A stretch of DNA of 64,000 bases. It comes from Pisaster brevispinus. Its lineage: Eukaryota; Echinodermata; Asteroidea; Forcipulatida; Asteriidae. The first letter of the stretch is position 1. Each line of letters opens with the position of its first letter. The translations under genes and the position numbers were made by a program. The DNA lies in NCBI GenBank assembly GCA_023634235.1, contig JAMKCF010000003.1:3500958-3564957 (forward strand). The letters are read 5' to 3'. Positions 50,954-60,810 of this stretch are shown piece after piece. A model generated the notes under the pieces. It did no database searches. It was not told the origin of the DNA and worked only from the letters and a program-made list of their open reading frames with translations.

Positions 50954-51122
50954 GGGGCCAATTTGATAAAGCTAGTAAATGAAAAACATGTAGCAGAAAC
51001 ATGGTTACCATATAAAGGGCCATAAGTTTACACTGTTGTTGCGACTGGTGGCATACTAATGTTTTGCTTAGCAATTCAATTTGAAGTTATGCAACATCTT
51101 CTGCTTAGTTTAATGCCAATTT
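50954..51122. mobile_element. inverted-repeat element of the 'CCAATTTCATAAAGCT' family
   Basis: Left end GGCCAATTTGATAAAGCTAG and right end CTGCTTAGTTTAATGCCAAT are imperfect inverted copies. Internal GCTTAGCA-type words recur. A further arm-like piece (GCTTAGTAGCTTTATGAGAA) lies at 50905-50924. Related pieces are at 3186-3290 and 15100-15200. Confidence 0.5.
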
Positions 51123-51784
51123 AGGTACTACTATAGGCCTATTAGGTCCTAGTATATTAGGTCATAGTATTAAATTGTTATTTATTCATTTCTTTGTCAT
51201 CATTCTAATACAAATACATACTTTTTTAGGAAACCTTTTGTTTAAACATGAGAAGAAGAAAAAATACCCCTGCCAGCCTCCAAAATAATGTACAAATTGT
51301 GTGTCTTAGACCGCGATACTGGTGTCATTCAAGCAACGCTTCGTGCATTTTATTCCACACCGTGTATAATTTTATTCACAATTAAGAATTCTTCAAAGTA
51401 GATCAAGAGGTACTAGAGGTAGCGCGATTCATCCTCACTCTGTCTCCACACGATGAGCAGAGAAGGAACTCAAGTACCTCCATCGGACAACATTGACTTC
51501 ACAAGATAAAACCCTGGAGCGTTTTGGTTGAACCCAAGTCTCGTTCGGTCGGGCAGGACCCAATTTAGCAAAGACGCCTCATCCCCGGTCTTGGTTTGTC
51601 GAATTGGTCTAGATTTGTGACCGGTGATGAAGCTTGGGTGTTGTTCACGTAGGCCTATTGTTCCTGGGCATTCGCATCATGTTGGGATTTAAGGGAACTT
51701 GACCACACAAGGTCAACAAACCTCAAAGGCTGGATTCTGTCAAAAATTTAAAATACGTTGTGCTGACAAACGAGCAATCAGTGC

Positions 51785-52145
51785 ACCAGACTCGAGTTCT
51801 GATGACTGAGTCATCTGTCTGTAAGTTTGAATCCGGTCACGATGCTTTTGTCTCTATAGGCAAGACACAGATAAGTGTAATGCTTCTCCCCATACAGGAG
51901 TAGGTACTTACAAGGTGAAGAATGTTGAATCAAATGAAAACCTGTACGGTTATTTTGGCTGCCGGTACTGCATACTCCAAAAGAGTAGATGTTGTTTCAT
52001 GGATGCTTAAGGCCCAATGCGTAGTAATAGGAGGCGATTTCTTAAAATGGGTTATTCCCACCGGAAACCAGGGAACTCCTTGCCCTCAAGCTGGGATTCC
52101 ACCCAGAACCTATTCGGGTGTAAGCTTGGGCTTTCAGCTCCTGTC
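51785..52145 (+). mobile_element. SINE-like element with tRNA-like head, degenerate
   Basis: A B-box-like word GTAAGTTTGAATCCGGTCAC lies at about 51822-51841 after CACCAGACTCGAGTTCTGAT. CTATAGGCAAGACAC follows, the word that follows the head in related SINEs. A second tRNA-like word (GGGATTCCACCCAGAACC) near 52092 suggests two overlapping elements. Confidence 0.35.
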
Positions 52146-52664
52146 GTGACATCTAGAACCGGGTCAAATTCAGGTTAGCTCAAAAAGATACTGGAAACTC
52201 ATACCTCTGTTTGTCAGTTGACGTACCGCCAAAGAAGTGATAGGTTATACATTGTACACTGACACTATAGTGCTCCTTACAACTTTAACGCCAGGTGTTA
52301 ATGGTATCTTCGCGCAATGTTTAATTCCTAGTGTCAGACTGCAGGGTTCAGATGTACTCGTTACATCACATTCACGTACGCAGGACAATAAAGGTCATGT
52401 TAATAAGGGGAAGTTGAATGACCTACTCTGGTTTTCTTCATGCAGCATTGATTTTGACATTTACTTGAGGGGTACATGGAATTAATTCGTACGAAGTTTG
52501 CATCGAGCACTTACTAAAGGGATAGATCATTAGTTTTTGGAATAGTAAATTTGTTTCCATTCAGTTTCCCTTGTGAGCATTTCAATTATTTTTTTTATAA
52601 TTGAAGAAAAAGAGAAAACAACGAAGTAGGGTTTATGGTTTTGTTGTGGATTTTTGACACGTTT

Positions 52665-52885
52665 GTTACGCACCATTATGTCCTACATGGACCATAATGT
52701 CCGACTTAATTTTTTAACCATTGTGTCCGCCCCATTGTGTCCGTAAAACCATTGTGTCCGCCCCATTATGTCCGTAAAACCATTGTGGGCGGACACAATG
52801 GTTTTACAGACACAATGGGGCGGACACAATGGTTAAAAAATTAAGTCGGACATTGTGGTCCATGTAGGACATATTGGTGCGCAAC
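52665..52885. repeat. near-perfect long palindrome, 98-bp arms
   Basis: Arms 52665-52762 and 52788-52885 are each 98 bp and differ at only about four positions; the spacer is 25 bp. Inside each arm the unit AACCATTGTGTCCGCCCC followed by ATTGTGTCCGTAA recurs in tandem, and a further copy fills the spacer. No coding capacity. The low divergence means recent formation, spread or gene conversion. Confidence 0.9.
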
Positions 52886-53142
52886 ACGCGTTCATGTTGG
52901 GGCTATTTTGACTCAGTCAATCAAAGTAATCCACGGTGAATCGGTGGGTTTTCGAAGGCTGTTTCCTTGATTTCGATATATACTTTCTGGATGATTTGTA
53001 CATGAGCTTAGCAATGGTTGAGTTTTCAGATTTAACTTATTTTTTTTATTTGTGTTCGCAATATTTACCAGTTGAATGCTTTACCTTTTGATAGACATTG
53101 TACCATGCACGTGCACAGTGTACGTTGGTCTTTTGGGGCTAA

Positions 53143-53287
53143 GGCCGCGTCCGTATTGGCGGCTAGGGGCTACGGCTACGTTTGTTGCTAAGGGTGTTGT
53201 TGCTCAGGACGTCATATATACTTCAACGCAAGATGCCGTGGCCATCTAGCCATAGCCGTAGCCGTAGCCGCCAATTCGGACACAGCC
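53143..53287. mobile_element. MITE with TAA target duplication (PIF/Harbinger-like)
   Basis: 145 bp with inverted ends GGCCGCGTCCGTATTGGCGG and CCGCCAATTCGGACACAGCC, flanked by TAA at 53140-53142 and 53288-53290. A 3-bp TWA duplication and GGC..GCC ends fit the PIF/Harbinger or ISL2EU groups. The arms continue into repeated GGCTACGGCTA words. Non-coding. Confidence 0.7.
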
Positions 53288-54584
53288 TAATAATGGGGCT
53301 ATAATAGCACAATCATTTAGGCTTATAGGAACTAACAGATTGTTCCAAACGATAAGCGTTTCTTGTAGTAACACAATCCCATATTTAGGCAAAAACCAGA
53401 TATCTCTAAATGTGAATGCCGTCTCTGATTGCTGATACCAGGTGCAACTTGAGCCGTGCGGAGACCCCGCTCTCAGCCTCGCTTGACACTCTCCCCGCTC
53501 GGCACGTGGCGGCACGCGCCGTCACGCTACGCCACAGTCCCTCTTTGAAACAATCCCCCATGTCTGGATTGATTCCTGCTATTCTGTGCTGTAATCGGTG
53601 ATAAGGAAATTACCTTGGGAAAATAGCCCCTGGAAATGACCAAACATTACACACGGAGGGGAGTTATTTTCATAAATGTGTCACATGTTGGGCTATAGGT
53701 GGTAAAAACAGCACTTACAATATCTCATTTGAATAGAATTTAATACACTAGGAAAATATACCGTTTCGTACCAGGTCGGTTCAAGGGGCCAGGCTCTCGG
53801 GTTACTCGGCGGACGTCCGGCATCGGGAAGATTAAAATAGCGACACGTTTTCCTTGACCAGGTTTGAGATCAGTCATACTAATCCTCGTTTTGAAATTAA
53901 TACATGGGGTTAGAGAAAGTTAAATGCAGGGTGTTCAAACTTTATTTTTTCGACGTTGAATGTATTTCAGACAGAACTATTTCAAAGCTTTTAGGTGAAA
54001 CTAAAACAGTATTTTGTCTTTAAGTTTCCTGTGTGCGACACGCAAGCTTACATCAGGTAGAATAAATTGAATATCAGGTTATGTTGTTAAAACATAAACT
54101 CAATGCAAATTAGGGCACAGTTGAGAACTGAGTTCTACTTCATTTCCCTAATACTAATACATCACGAATATTGTTATAATCTAAAATCGTTTGTATGAGC
54201 AATCATAGCCAACTCTACCCACCCCTGCTGCGTTTTCTAATAAATACTGATCGTAACATTGAACTTTCCCCTTAGCCTGGAGTCATCCGCCATCGCAGTG
54301 TGTGCACCGTGCGTCACACTCTCGGCGGTGGGCGGGCAGGGGCCGCCGGCACCCACTGCTCTCGCCCGGACAAATCACCACTTTTGTTTCTCAGTTATGT
54401 TTTAGTTATCTTATAACATTCATCACGAACAACTGCTTGGACCTTGTCGTGTCAATTATAAATGATGAGCTGTTGAAAGGTAACATTAAGAAGACTAAGC
54501 AAAATGAAAGTCACGTTGACTGAACTCATGAACATAGGAAAATTCTGGTCAGCAAGACAATTTTTTTGATGGGTAAATATGAGG

Positions 54585-54730
54585 TCAACATGACCCTGAA
54601 TCTGAGTCAGTTAAGGGTATTTGAATTTGATTCATGTTGGCCACACGGAAACAAAGAGGGTGGCCCATACTCACCCGGGTCAAATCAACCTGACCCGGTG
54701 TCATGCCAAAAACTGCCCAGTGTCTTATAG
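54585..54730 (+). repeat. degenerate GACCC-core repeat tract, short
   Basis: ATGACCCTGAATCTGAGTCA, CCCGGGTCAAATCAACCTGA and TGACCCGGTGTCATGCC occur in 110 bp, the vocabulary of the arrays at 37.5 and 38.6 kb. A (GGAC)n-like tract follows at 54822-54847. Confidence 0.4.
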
Positions 54731-55445
54731 GGTCCGCAGAGGGCACAGGACAATGTTTAGCACGTATTACGTGGCAAATAGTACCCGGTACGAAATAATG
54801 TCTGGGCGCACTTATACATGCGGACGGATGGACGGATGGACGGACGGGCATTAATTAGCAACAATGAACAGTATTTGGCAGGAAGTTTATTAACATTTGG
54901 CAGGCACAGTATTTGTCAGGAACGGACAGTATTCAGCACTTTTGAAGAATGTATGACACACAGAATTGATCCTATTATCTTTTTGCTCATCCTTGTTTTG
55001 ATCTGACAAGATTAGTTCTTTTTTTATTGCCCCCAAAAATGCTGCATTACGAAGATAATGTATGGTACGGTGATCAAAGGGCGCACAAACGGCTTTGCTG
55101 ACCTTTGTGCCGTAATGTACGGTATCAATCAGCAACGTACTAGAGCCTTGGGAGGGGGTGCACTCTTCCTGACCTCTGTCCATGTATACATACTCTCATC
55201 GTACATACACTGGTTGAATAGAATCGGCATGACTTAACGAAGGGGTAAAACACTACTGGAAGGGTAAACTACTTCACATTATCCTCTCATAGCTTCCAAG
55301 CAACACACTATGCAATCATTTTGTAAAAGTTTCATCAAATTAGGTCATCATGCTTTTAGTGAAAACAACAAAAAATTGTTGATGTTTTATCAACGATTTT
55401 GTGAACGTTCATGTCGTGTTTAGATTGATGGCAACATGGTGCGTT

Positions 55446-55540
55446 ACTTTTACCATAACCATAACCATAACCATAACCATAACCATAACCGTAACCACAA
55501 GCATAATCACAACCATAACCGTAACCACAACCATTCTGAC
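55446..55540 (+). repeat. CCATAA hexamer repeat
   Basis: Seven or more perfect CCATAA units followed by variants (CCGTAA, CCACAA). Not the canonical animal telomere hexamer. Confidence 0.9.
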
Positions 55541-56474
55541 ATTAAAAGTTTTGTTTTTATTGTGTAATACCACAAAATATCTTTTCTATATTTATCCAAA
55601 AATCAAGGTTAAAACTACAAGAAAACCAATACAGTTACATTTATTTATAACAATATGATTTTCATGAGTCCATTTTATATCATCATTAGTTGTACAGCTT
55701 TTGTCTCTTTCATAGAAAAGGTTGGACAGAATATTCAGGAAACTCCCGGTTGTGCCTGTTCTACCTCCATGAATAAATTTGAAGGCATCCCCGGCAGTGC
55801 GTTAAAGGCTACACTAAATTAGCGTTTTGAGCTGTTTTCTTGTCATTTTATCTGTTATAACGCAGATTCTCCGTAATTTTAACTTGCTCTATGACTATTA
55901 AATGTATTTCAATCAGTTATACTGGTAAACCAAACTAAATCAATAAGTTAGGAAACTTCAACACGACGCAGAAGAGGTGAAGCGGTTGTTATTTTATTTT
56001 ACTTGCAGTTTTTTCCCTGTCGCCTGAGATCAATGATGAGAATAGATTCCTATCGACATTTCCACCTGACTTTGCCTCAATGTGATCGCAACGTAATATC
56101 CATTTCAGTGTTTTAACTCAGGAACTCCCACCGTATCGACCATGAAACTCGTTAATGACTGACATTCGCCGTCACCCTATACACCACCCATGCTACTCTC
56201 CTCAAACACTCTCACAAGCAATGTTGCAAATAGACGTGATATTGAACCCTGCATCGGAGATCTCAGTCAGTACTTTACAACATGGGTTGTCATGGTTATA
56301 GCATGTTGATTGGATTTTTGTTTAAAGAGAAGTTTCAAGATTATATTTGTTAAGACTATGCATTTTAGTCCGGTCGTTATAAAAGAAACAATCCATCTTT
56401 TTGTGGCTTTTTTTTTTTACAATAAAGTGTTTCATGTGTTTCGTTATACGCTGTAGTGTCAGACAACCGTGTGA

Positions 56475-56830
56475 CCCCTAAATATAACTCTAACCTAATG
56501 TAGCCACAACCCTGTAGCTGGATTGAAGCAAGACCTAAATCTAGCAAAAACCCTCTATCCTGGCCTTAATGTAGACACAACTCTGTATCAAATTTAGCTC
56601 GGACCTAAATGTAGCCACCCTGTATCTTTAGCCCTAACCTAAATGAAGCAAAAACACTGTGTCTAAATGTAGCCAGGGCCTAATTATAGTCAAAACCCTG
56701 CATCTGATTTTACTTTAATTTTTTTAAAGGAAATGTAGGCAAAATTTAGGTCGGACAAAGGTGGAACAACGTGGCTACATTTAGGTCCGAACTACATTTA
56801 GGTCTTGGTGTAGCTCGAGGCAAACATGGA
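56475..56830 (+). repeat. degenerate minisatellite, CCTAAATGTAGCCACAACCCTGT type
   Basis: About a dozen units of 26-32 bp. From about 56735 on, the units turn to the reverse complement (GGCTACATTTAGGTC), so the tract contains an inversion point. Confidence 0.65.
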
Positions 56831-59800
56831 GGGTAAAGCAACAATCAGATCAGTGAACTTGTGGATCTTTGAAAATTGTCAAATCGCTTGTTATGAACAT
56901 TCTTTGTACCGTGACTTTGATGCCCAGCATTGGTGTTGGGGGAATTATGCATTCACAGTTATGCATAAAGTTAGCTTAGTGAAAATACCTTTTACGATAT
57001 TCTGTAACCTTTCGGACCAGAATTAACCCGGATATGAACCCAGGATAGGTCACTCTCAGAAACATCGTTTGAATCGGGCATAGATTGGCTGAAGGCTAAC
57101 TCTGGATATTAAAGGACTGATATGGGACATTGCCCTTCTCATTTCCTCTCTCTTCTTAAGTCGGCAACAGATTCTACTTCAGCCAAAAACATCATCAAAA
57201 TCAATCCGGACAGATTGTCCCTAAGCCCAAGTTCTATACAGCAAGCTCACGGTGACATATCTTCCAATTTATCAGTCTATTCCCCCTGCCATTATCCACT
57301 GCTAATCCCCCATACAGTGTATCATCCCTTTTCTCATTCTGTCTTCCATAAATGAGTGTACTGGTGTGCTCGGGACATGATGCTATGTATGTCTCACCGT
57401 GGAACCGTTTCTGCTGATTGCTACAAGTTATGCTGCAAGGAACGGCTATTTGGTTACCGGTCGCCCTGGGACGACGTAACGCGAGAACTCTCTCAGTCCA
57501 AGGGCGCATAAATACTCCAAGAAACAACGGGAGAAAGTCGACGGGGAAAATCCCAAAATAAACGCGCCGTGGAGCGAATGCTCAAACCATTCAAGCGTTC
57601 GCAAATAGTGGATACAAAATATCCATGCGTATAAAATCTTTTCACGCAAAAATAGCTCCACAATTATGTTGGGGTTTTTACTTACTAACGAAGAGAGTCT
57701 CAAATTTAAAGTAGGGAGTAAGAATGAGTTATTTTTCTCTTCAGATTATGAAATTCCATCGATTATTATTTGAAATTGTGCATATTGATGTAGCATTCGG
57801 CAGTTTATAAAGCTCGGCAGTCACAACCTTCTGGATCATCCAACGGTTTTTCTTGTCATATGTGCTAATTCCTCGAATATTTGATGGCAACTAGATATCT
57901 TGTGAGAATGTTTACTTCAATATCAATGACTGAAAATGAGCCGTTGACGGGAGCAGTAAAGTTCGGCATCAATGGACCACTTCATGGTCTCTGGTAGCCA
58001 ATCTCAGTAAAAAGTACGGTTGTTTCAGTTTTTTTTTTTATCTTTATAATGATACTTGAACAAATGTTGTACATCATTTATGTATATACAAAATAAGATT
58101 CCCATTAATTATCAAGTAATTGATTTTATCATTGCATATAATAATATGTATTTCAAGTTGCTTCTCTTTACAGCAACAAGTATTACAAAGCCCTACACAC
58201 GGGAGCTAAAGCCTTAAATGTGCTTAAATGTAGTCCGAACCCATGTAATGTTGACTGGATCACACAGTCTATCGTATTGTTGTTGTTGTTGTATGGTGTG
58301 GTTTTTTTAAGAATAAAGTGTGAAAGAATCTTATGTTCCCAATATGCATAATCCCTACCCCCCCACGCCCCTAAAAAAGTTAGTTTCGTTTGCTAGCGAA
58401 ACAAAAGCTACTCCAGTTACTTAAAACAACCCTATGAGAATCTCGCCAATCCCCACTTGTATCGCTATCCGCTACACTATTTGCCAAGTGTGGACCGAAA
58501 TCTTCTTTTTCTAATTTAGAAACGACCCCTTCGAGACAGAGCGTGGATTCGAACCTTTTGAGGTGTATTTGAATACAAAACGACTATTGGTTCTAGAGTA
58601 TACGGTTTTCAGGGCAACCGGGTGAATCGTGCGTTTGTATTGATCGCCGTTCACTGATTATCAGATTCATTTGCAAGTCTCCGATTACAGTACAAATATA
58701 GTGACACATAACAGGCGGATTCGTATCCATATTCGTATGGGTTTCAATGTACTCGTCTGAATACAGTACACAAACAATATTTGTTTTCTTTCGGGTGCAA
58801 CTTAATTCGAGAAACTTTCTCAAGTTACAAGTAAGAGCAACAAGTACTAACCTTGGAATATCTACTCTTAGCGATAGGTGCACCTCTCACTTTGACGTCA
58901 CTTTGTCACTAAACTGATGGAATACTTTAATTCACACGGTTTTTATTCGTAACCTGGTAGAACTTCAAACCTCAAACATTAATTTGTTCAGTTAATGTCA
59001 AATGTCATCAAAACAACTTTGAAATTAGATCAGCACACTTAATAATTACCCAGAGTTGCATGGGTGGTAAAGGAATTATGCACCAGTTGGCATCACAGAC
59101 CATACATAGAATGCCAACTTCCGGGGCCCGTAGGCAGGCCTTGTGATCACTACCCTATGCCTCTCTCTCCTCCCCTAATAAACACAGTGGATTCATGCCA
59201 ATGCCTGAATTTTGTAATTTGCAGTGGTTGTCTGGGAAAATGTTTTATCTTGGTCCGAGACTGCTCATATTGAAACCGTGTCCGTAGGGCCGAACAATCT
59301 TTATCTCTATGCATTGCCCAATGCCCCCGCGCCATTCTCTCACAAAAGCAGCAGCCGCGGTGCTTTTTTTCAGTCTGCATTATTCCTGATGAATGCACCC
59401 CGTTTGGAAATAATGCATTATTTTGATCGATGTGTAGTTTTTTAAAAATAAAGTAATCAGGCCACTAGACATGCGGGGACTTGATTATGTTTGGTTTGAC
59501 GTTTTGGCCTGTGCTGATTCATTGTTGAAGACACGGTTCTTTGGGGTTTAACTGTCCCTAAAATAAACTGTTGCAATTTAAAAGTATTCTTCCTTAAAGA
59601 AATCCACCACTCAAACCAATTATGTCTCGCAGAGAGAAAGTAATCAGATTTAACAATGTATGAAAGACATCAAACTATTACATACGCTCTATCGCCGTCT
59701 TCAATCTTTAATATTTTCGTATATTTATATGTGTGATATTTGTTGTAAAAATTACAAATAAGATAACAAGATCAGTGTAAATACGTTCTTCATAGCAACA

Positions 59801-60290
59801 AAGTAAGAGCAAAGAGTCCTACGGCGAAACCACTTACCATCACCAGGTGAACCCGTGTGCCAGGTGAAAACAAACCATAATCCAGAAATGCCTCGCCGCT
59901 AAGCCACGGCGGCACATAGCCCTGGCCTTTGGTGTTCCATCCTCTTTTATCCCAATGCATTAACGTTTAGGAGCACCTGAATTGTCAACCAGACTAATTA
60001 CATGTTCTGTCTGGTTTGGGTTGATGCAAATACTTTAAGACATTGTGGCATAATGTTAACGGCGCCAAGTCAGTCATCAATCCATAAATGGGCTGCCAAA
60101 TCCTTCCAGGCCTCGGTTTGATCTAATCATGGCTGAGTCAACCGTTGGTTCAAATACTCGCGCGTATTCGTTTTAGCTTCGTTAAAGCACGCGATTTTGT
60201 TTCCTTCACACGTCAAGGTAATATATACTAATATAATTCACTATGATGGCATTAGGACACAATTTAATGGCGCTTGCCCAATAATATGCA
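56831..60290. other. no confident gene
   Basis: AT-rich. Apart from the orphan exon candidate at 59838-59960 and a TGACGTCA at 58893-58900, I see no coding or repeat structure. Several minus-strand donor-like sites (for example near 58848) lack a coding context. Confidence 0.5.
59838..59960 (-). CDS. orphan exon candidate with strong donor, unknown product
   Basis: ATG at 59960 opens 41 codons without a stop up to a consensus GTAAGT donor. It reads MHWDKRGWNTKGQGY, VPPWLSGEAFLDYGL, FSPGTRVHLVM. G+C content is above that of the flanks. In-frame stops lie just upstream, so only a first exon is possible. It ends in phase 0 and cannot join the receptor's exon 2. I do not recognise the peptide. 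Confidence 0.28.
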
Positions 60291-60297
60291 CGTACCT

Positions 60298-60810
60298 CTA
60301 TGTGCCATTAGCGCAGAATTCCCTCTGGTAAGCGGAGTCATTAAATTGGACCTGATGCATTACGTTTGGTACCCTGACGTTAAAACACGTTTGAGCTGAC
60401 TGAATGTTTGGGCTAGTAGCTGGTATAGTAGGCGTGGCAGGAAGGTTTTGGTTGGTAGCTGGTATAGTGGGCATGGCAGGAAGGTTTTGGTTGGTAGCTG
60501 GTATAGTGGGCATGGCAGGAAGGTTTTGGTTGGTAACTGGTATAGTGGGCGTGGCAGGAAGGTTTTGGTTGGTAACTGGTATAGTGGGCGTGGCAGGAAA
60601 GATTTGGTTGGTAGCTGGTATAGTGGGCATGGCAGGAAGGTTTTGGTTGGTAACTGGTATAGTGGGCGTGGCAGGAAGGTTTTGGTTGGTAACTGGTATA
60701 GTGGGCGTGGCAGGAAGGTTTTGGTTGGTAACTGGTATAGTGGGCGTGGCAGGAAGGTTTGAGATTTGTTTTGAGGTTAAAGCGATACAACCCCCCCCCC
60801 CTGAAAACAA
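60298..60810 (-). CDS. possible 13-residue-repeat protein frame over the minisatellite (doubtful)
   Basis: 170 codons from ATG at 60810 to a stop at 60298. A Gly-rich start is encoded by a G run, then nine 13-residue repeats of the NLPATPTIPVTNQ type, then the unique tail NVRVPNVMHQVQFNDS. Equal openness of the opposite strand argues that this is a by-product of the repeat. Listed because the tail lies outside the repeat. Confidence 0.12.
   Translation of the reverse strand: MFSGGGGCIALTSKQISNLPATPTIPVTNQNLPATPTIPVTNQNLPATPTIPVTNQNLPAMPTIPATNQIFPATPTIPVTNQNLPATPTIPVTNQNLPAMPTIPATNQNLPAMPTIPATNQNLPATPTIPATSPNIQSAQTCFNVRVPNVMHQVQFNDSAYQREFCANGT
60412..60762 (+). repeat. 39-bp minisatellite, nine units
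   Basis: Nine units of 39 bp (TGGTAACTGGTATAGTGGGC, then GTGGCAGGAAGGTTTTGGT) with only a few variable positions (A/G at GTAGCT/GTAACT, CAT/CGT). Because 39 is a multiple of three, stop-free phases stay open across the whole tract: two on each strand. On the minus strand one frame repeats NLPATPTIPVTNQ and has non-repeat flanks (60298-60810, 170 codons), but nothing else supports a protein. Confidence 0.95.

Larger units (their letters stand above)
47353..52660. other. upstream flank of the receptor gene, signal exon not found
   Basis: The first receptor exon should lie at or beyond this stretch on the minus strand. I checked minus-strand donors after an ATG and found none with a convincing hydrophobic start in phase 1. 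A GC-richer patch at 49230-49400 is open for 60 codons on the plus strand with no recognised domain. The A(30) tract and repeat elements noted separately fill the rest. Confidence 0.5.

Noticed and set aside
53594..53660. Minus-strand MFGHFQGLFSQ before a GTAATT donor as receptor exon 1
   Set aside because: Phase 1 fits, but there is no convincing hydrophobic core and nothing else supports it.
55446..55540. CCATAA repeat as interstitial telomere
   Set aside because: The animal telomere hexamer is TTAGGG/CCCTAA. This unit differs and drifts quickly into variants, so it is a plain simple repeat.
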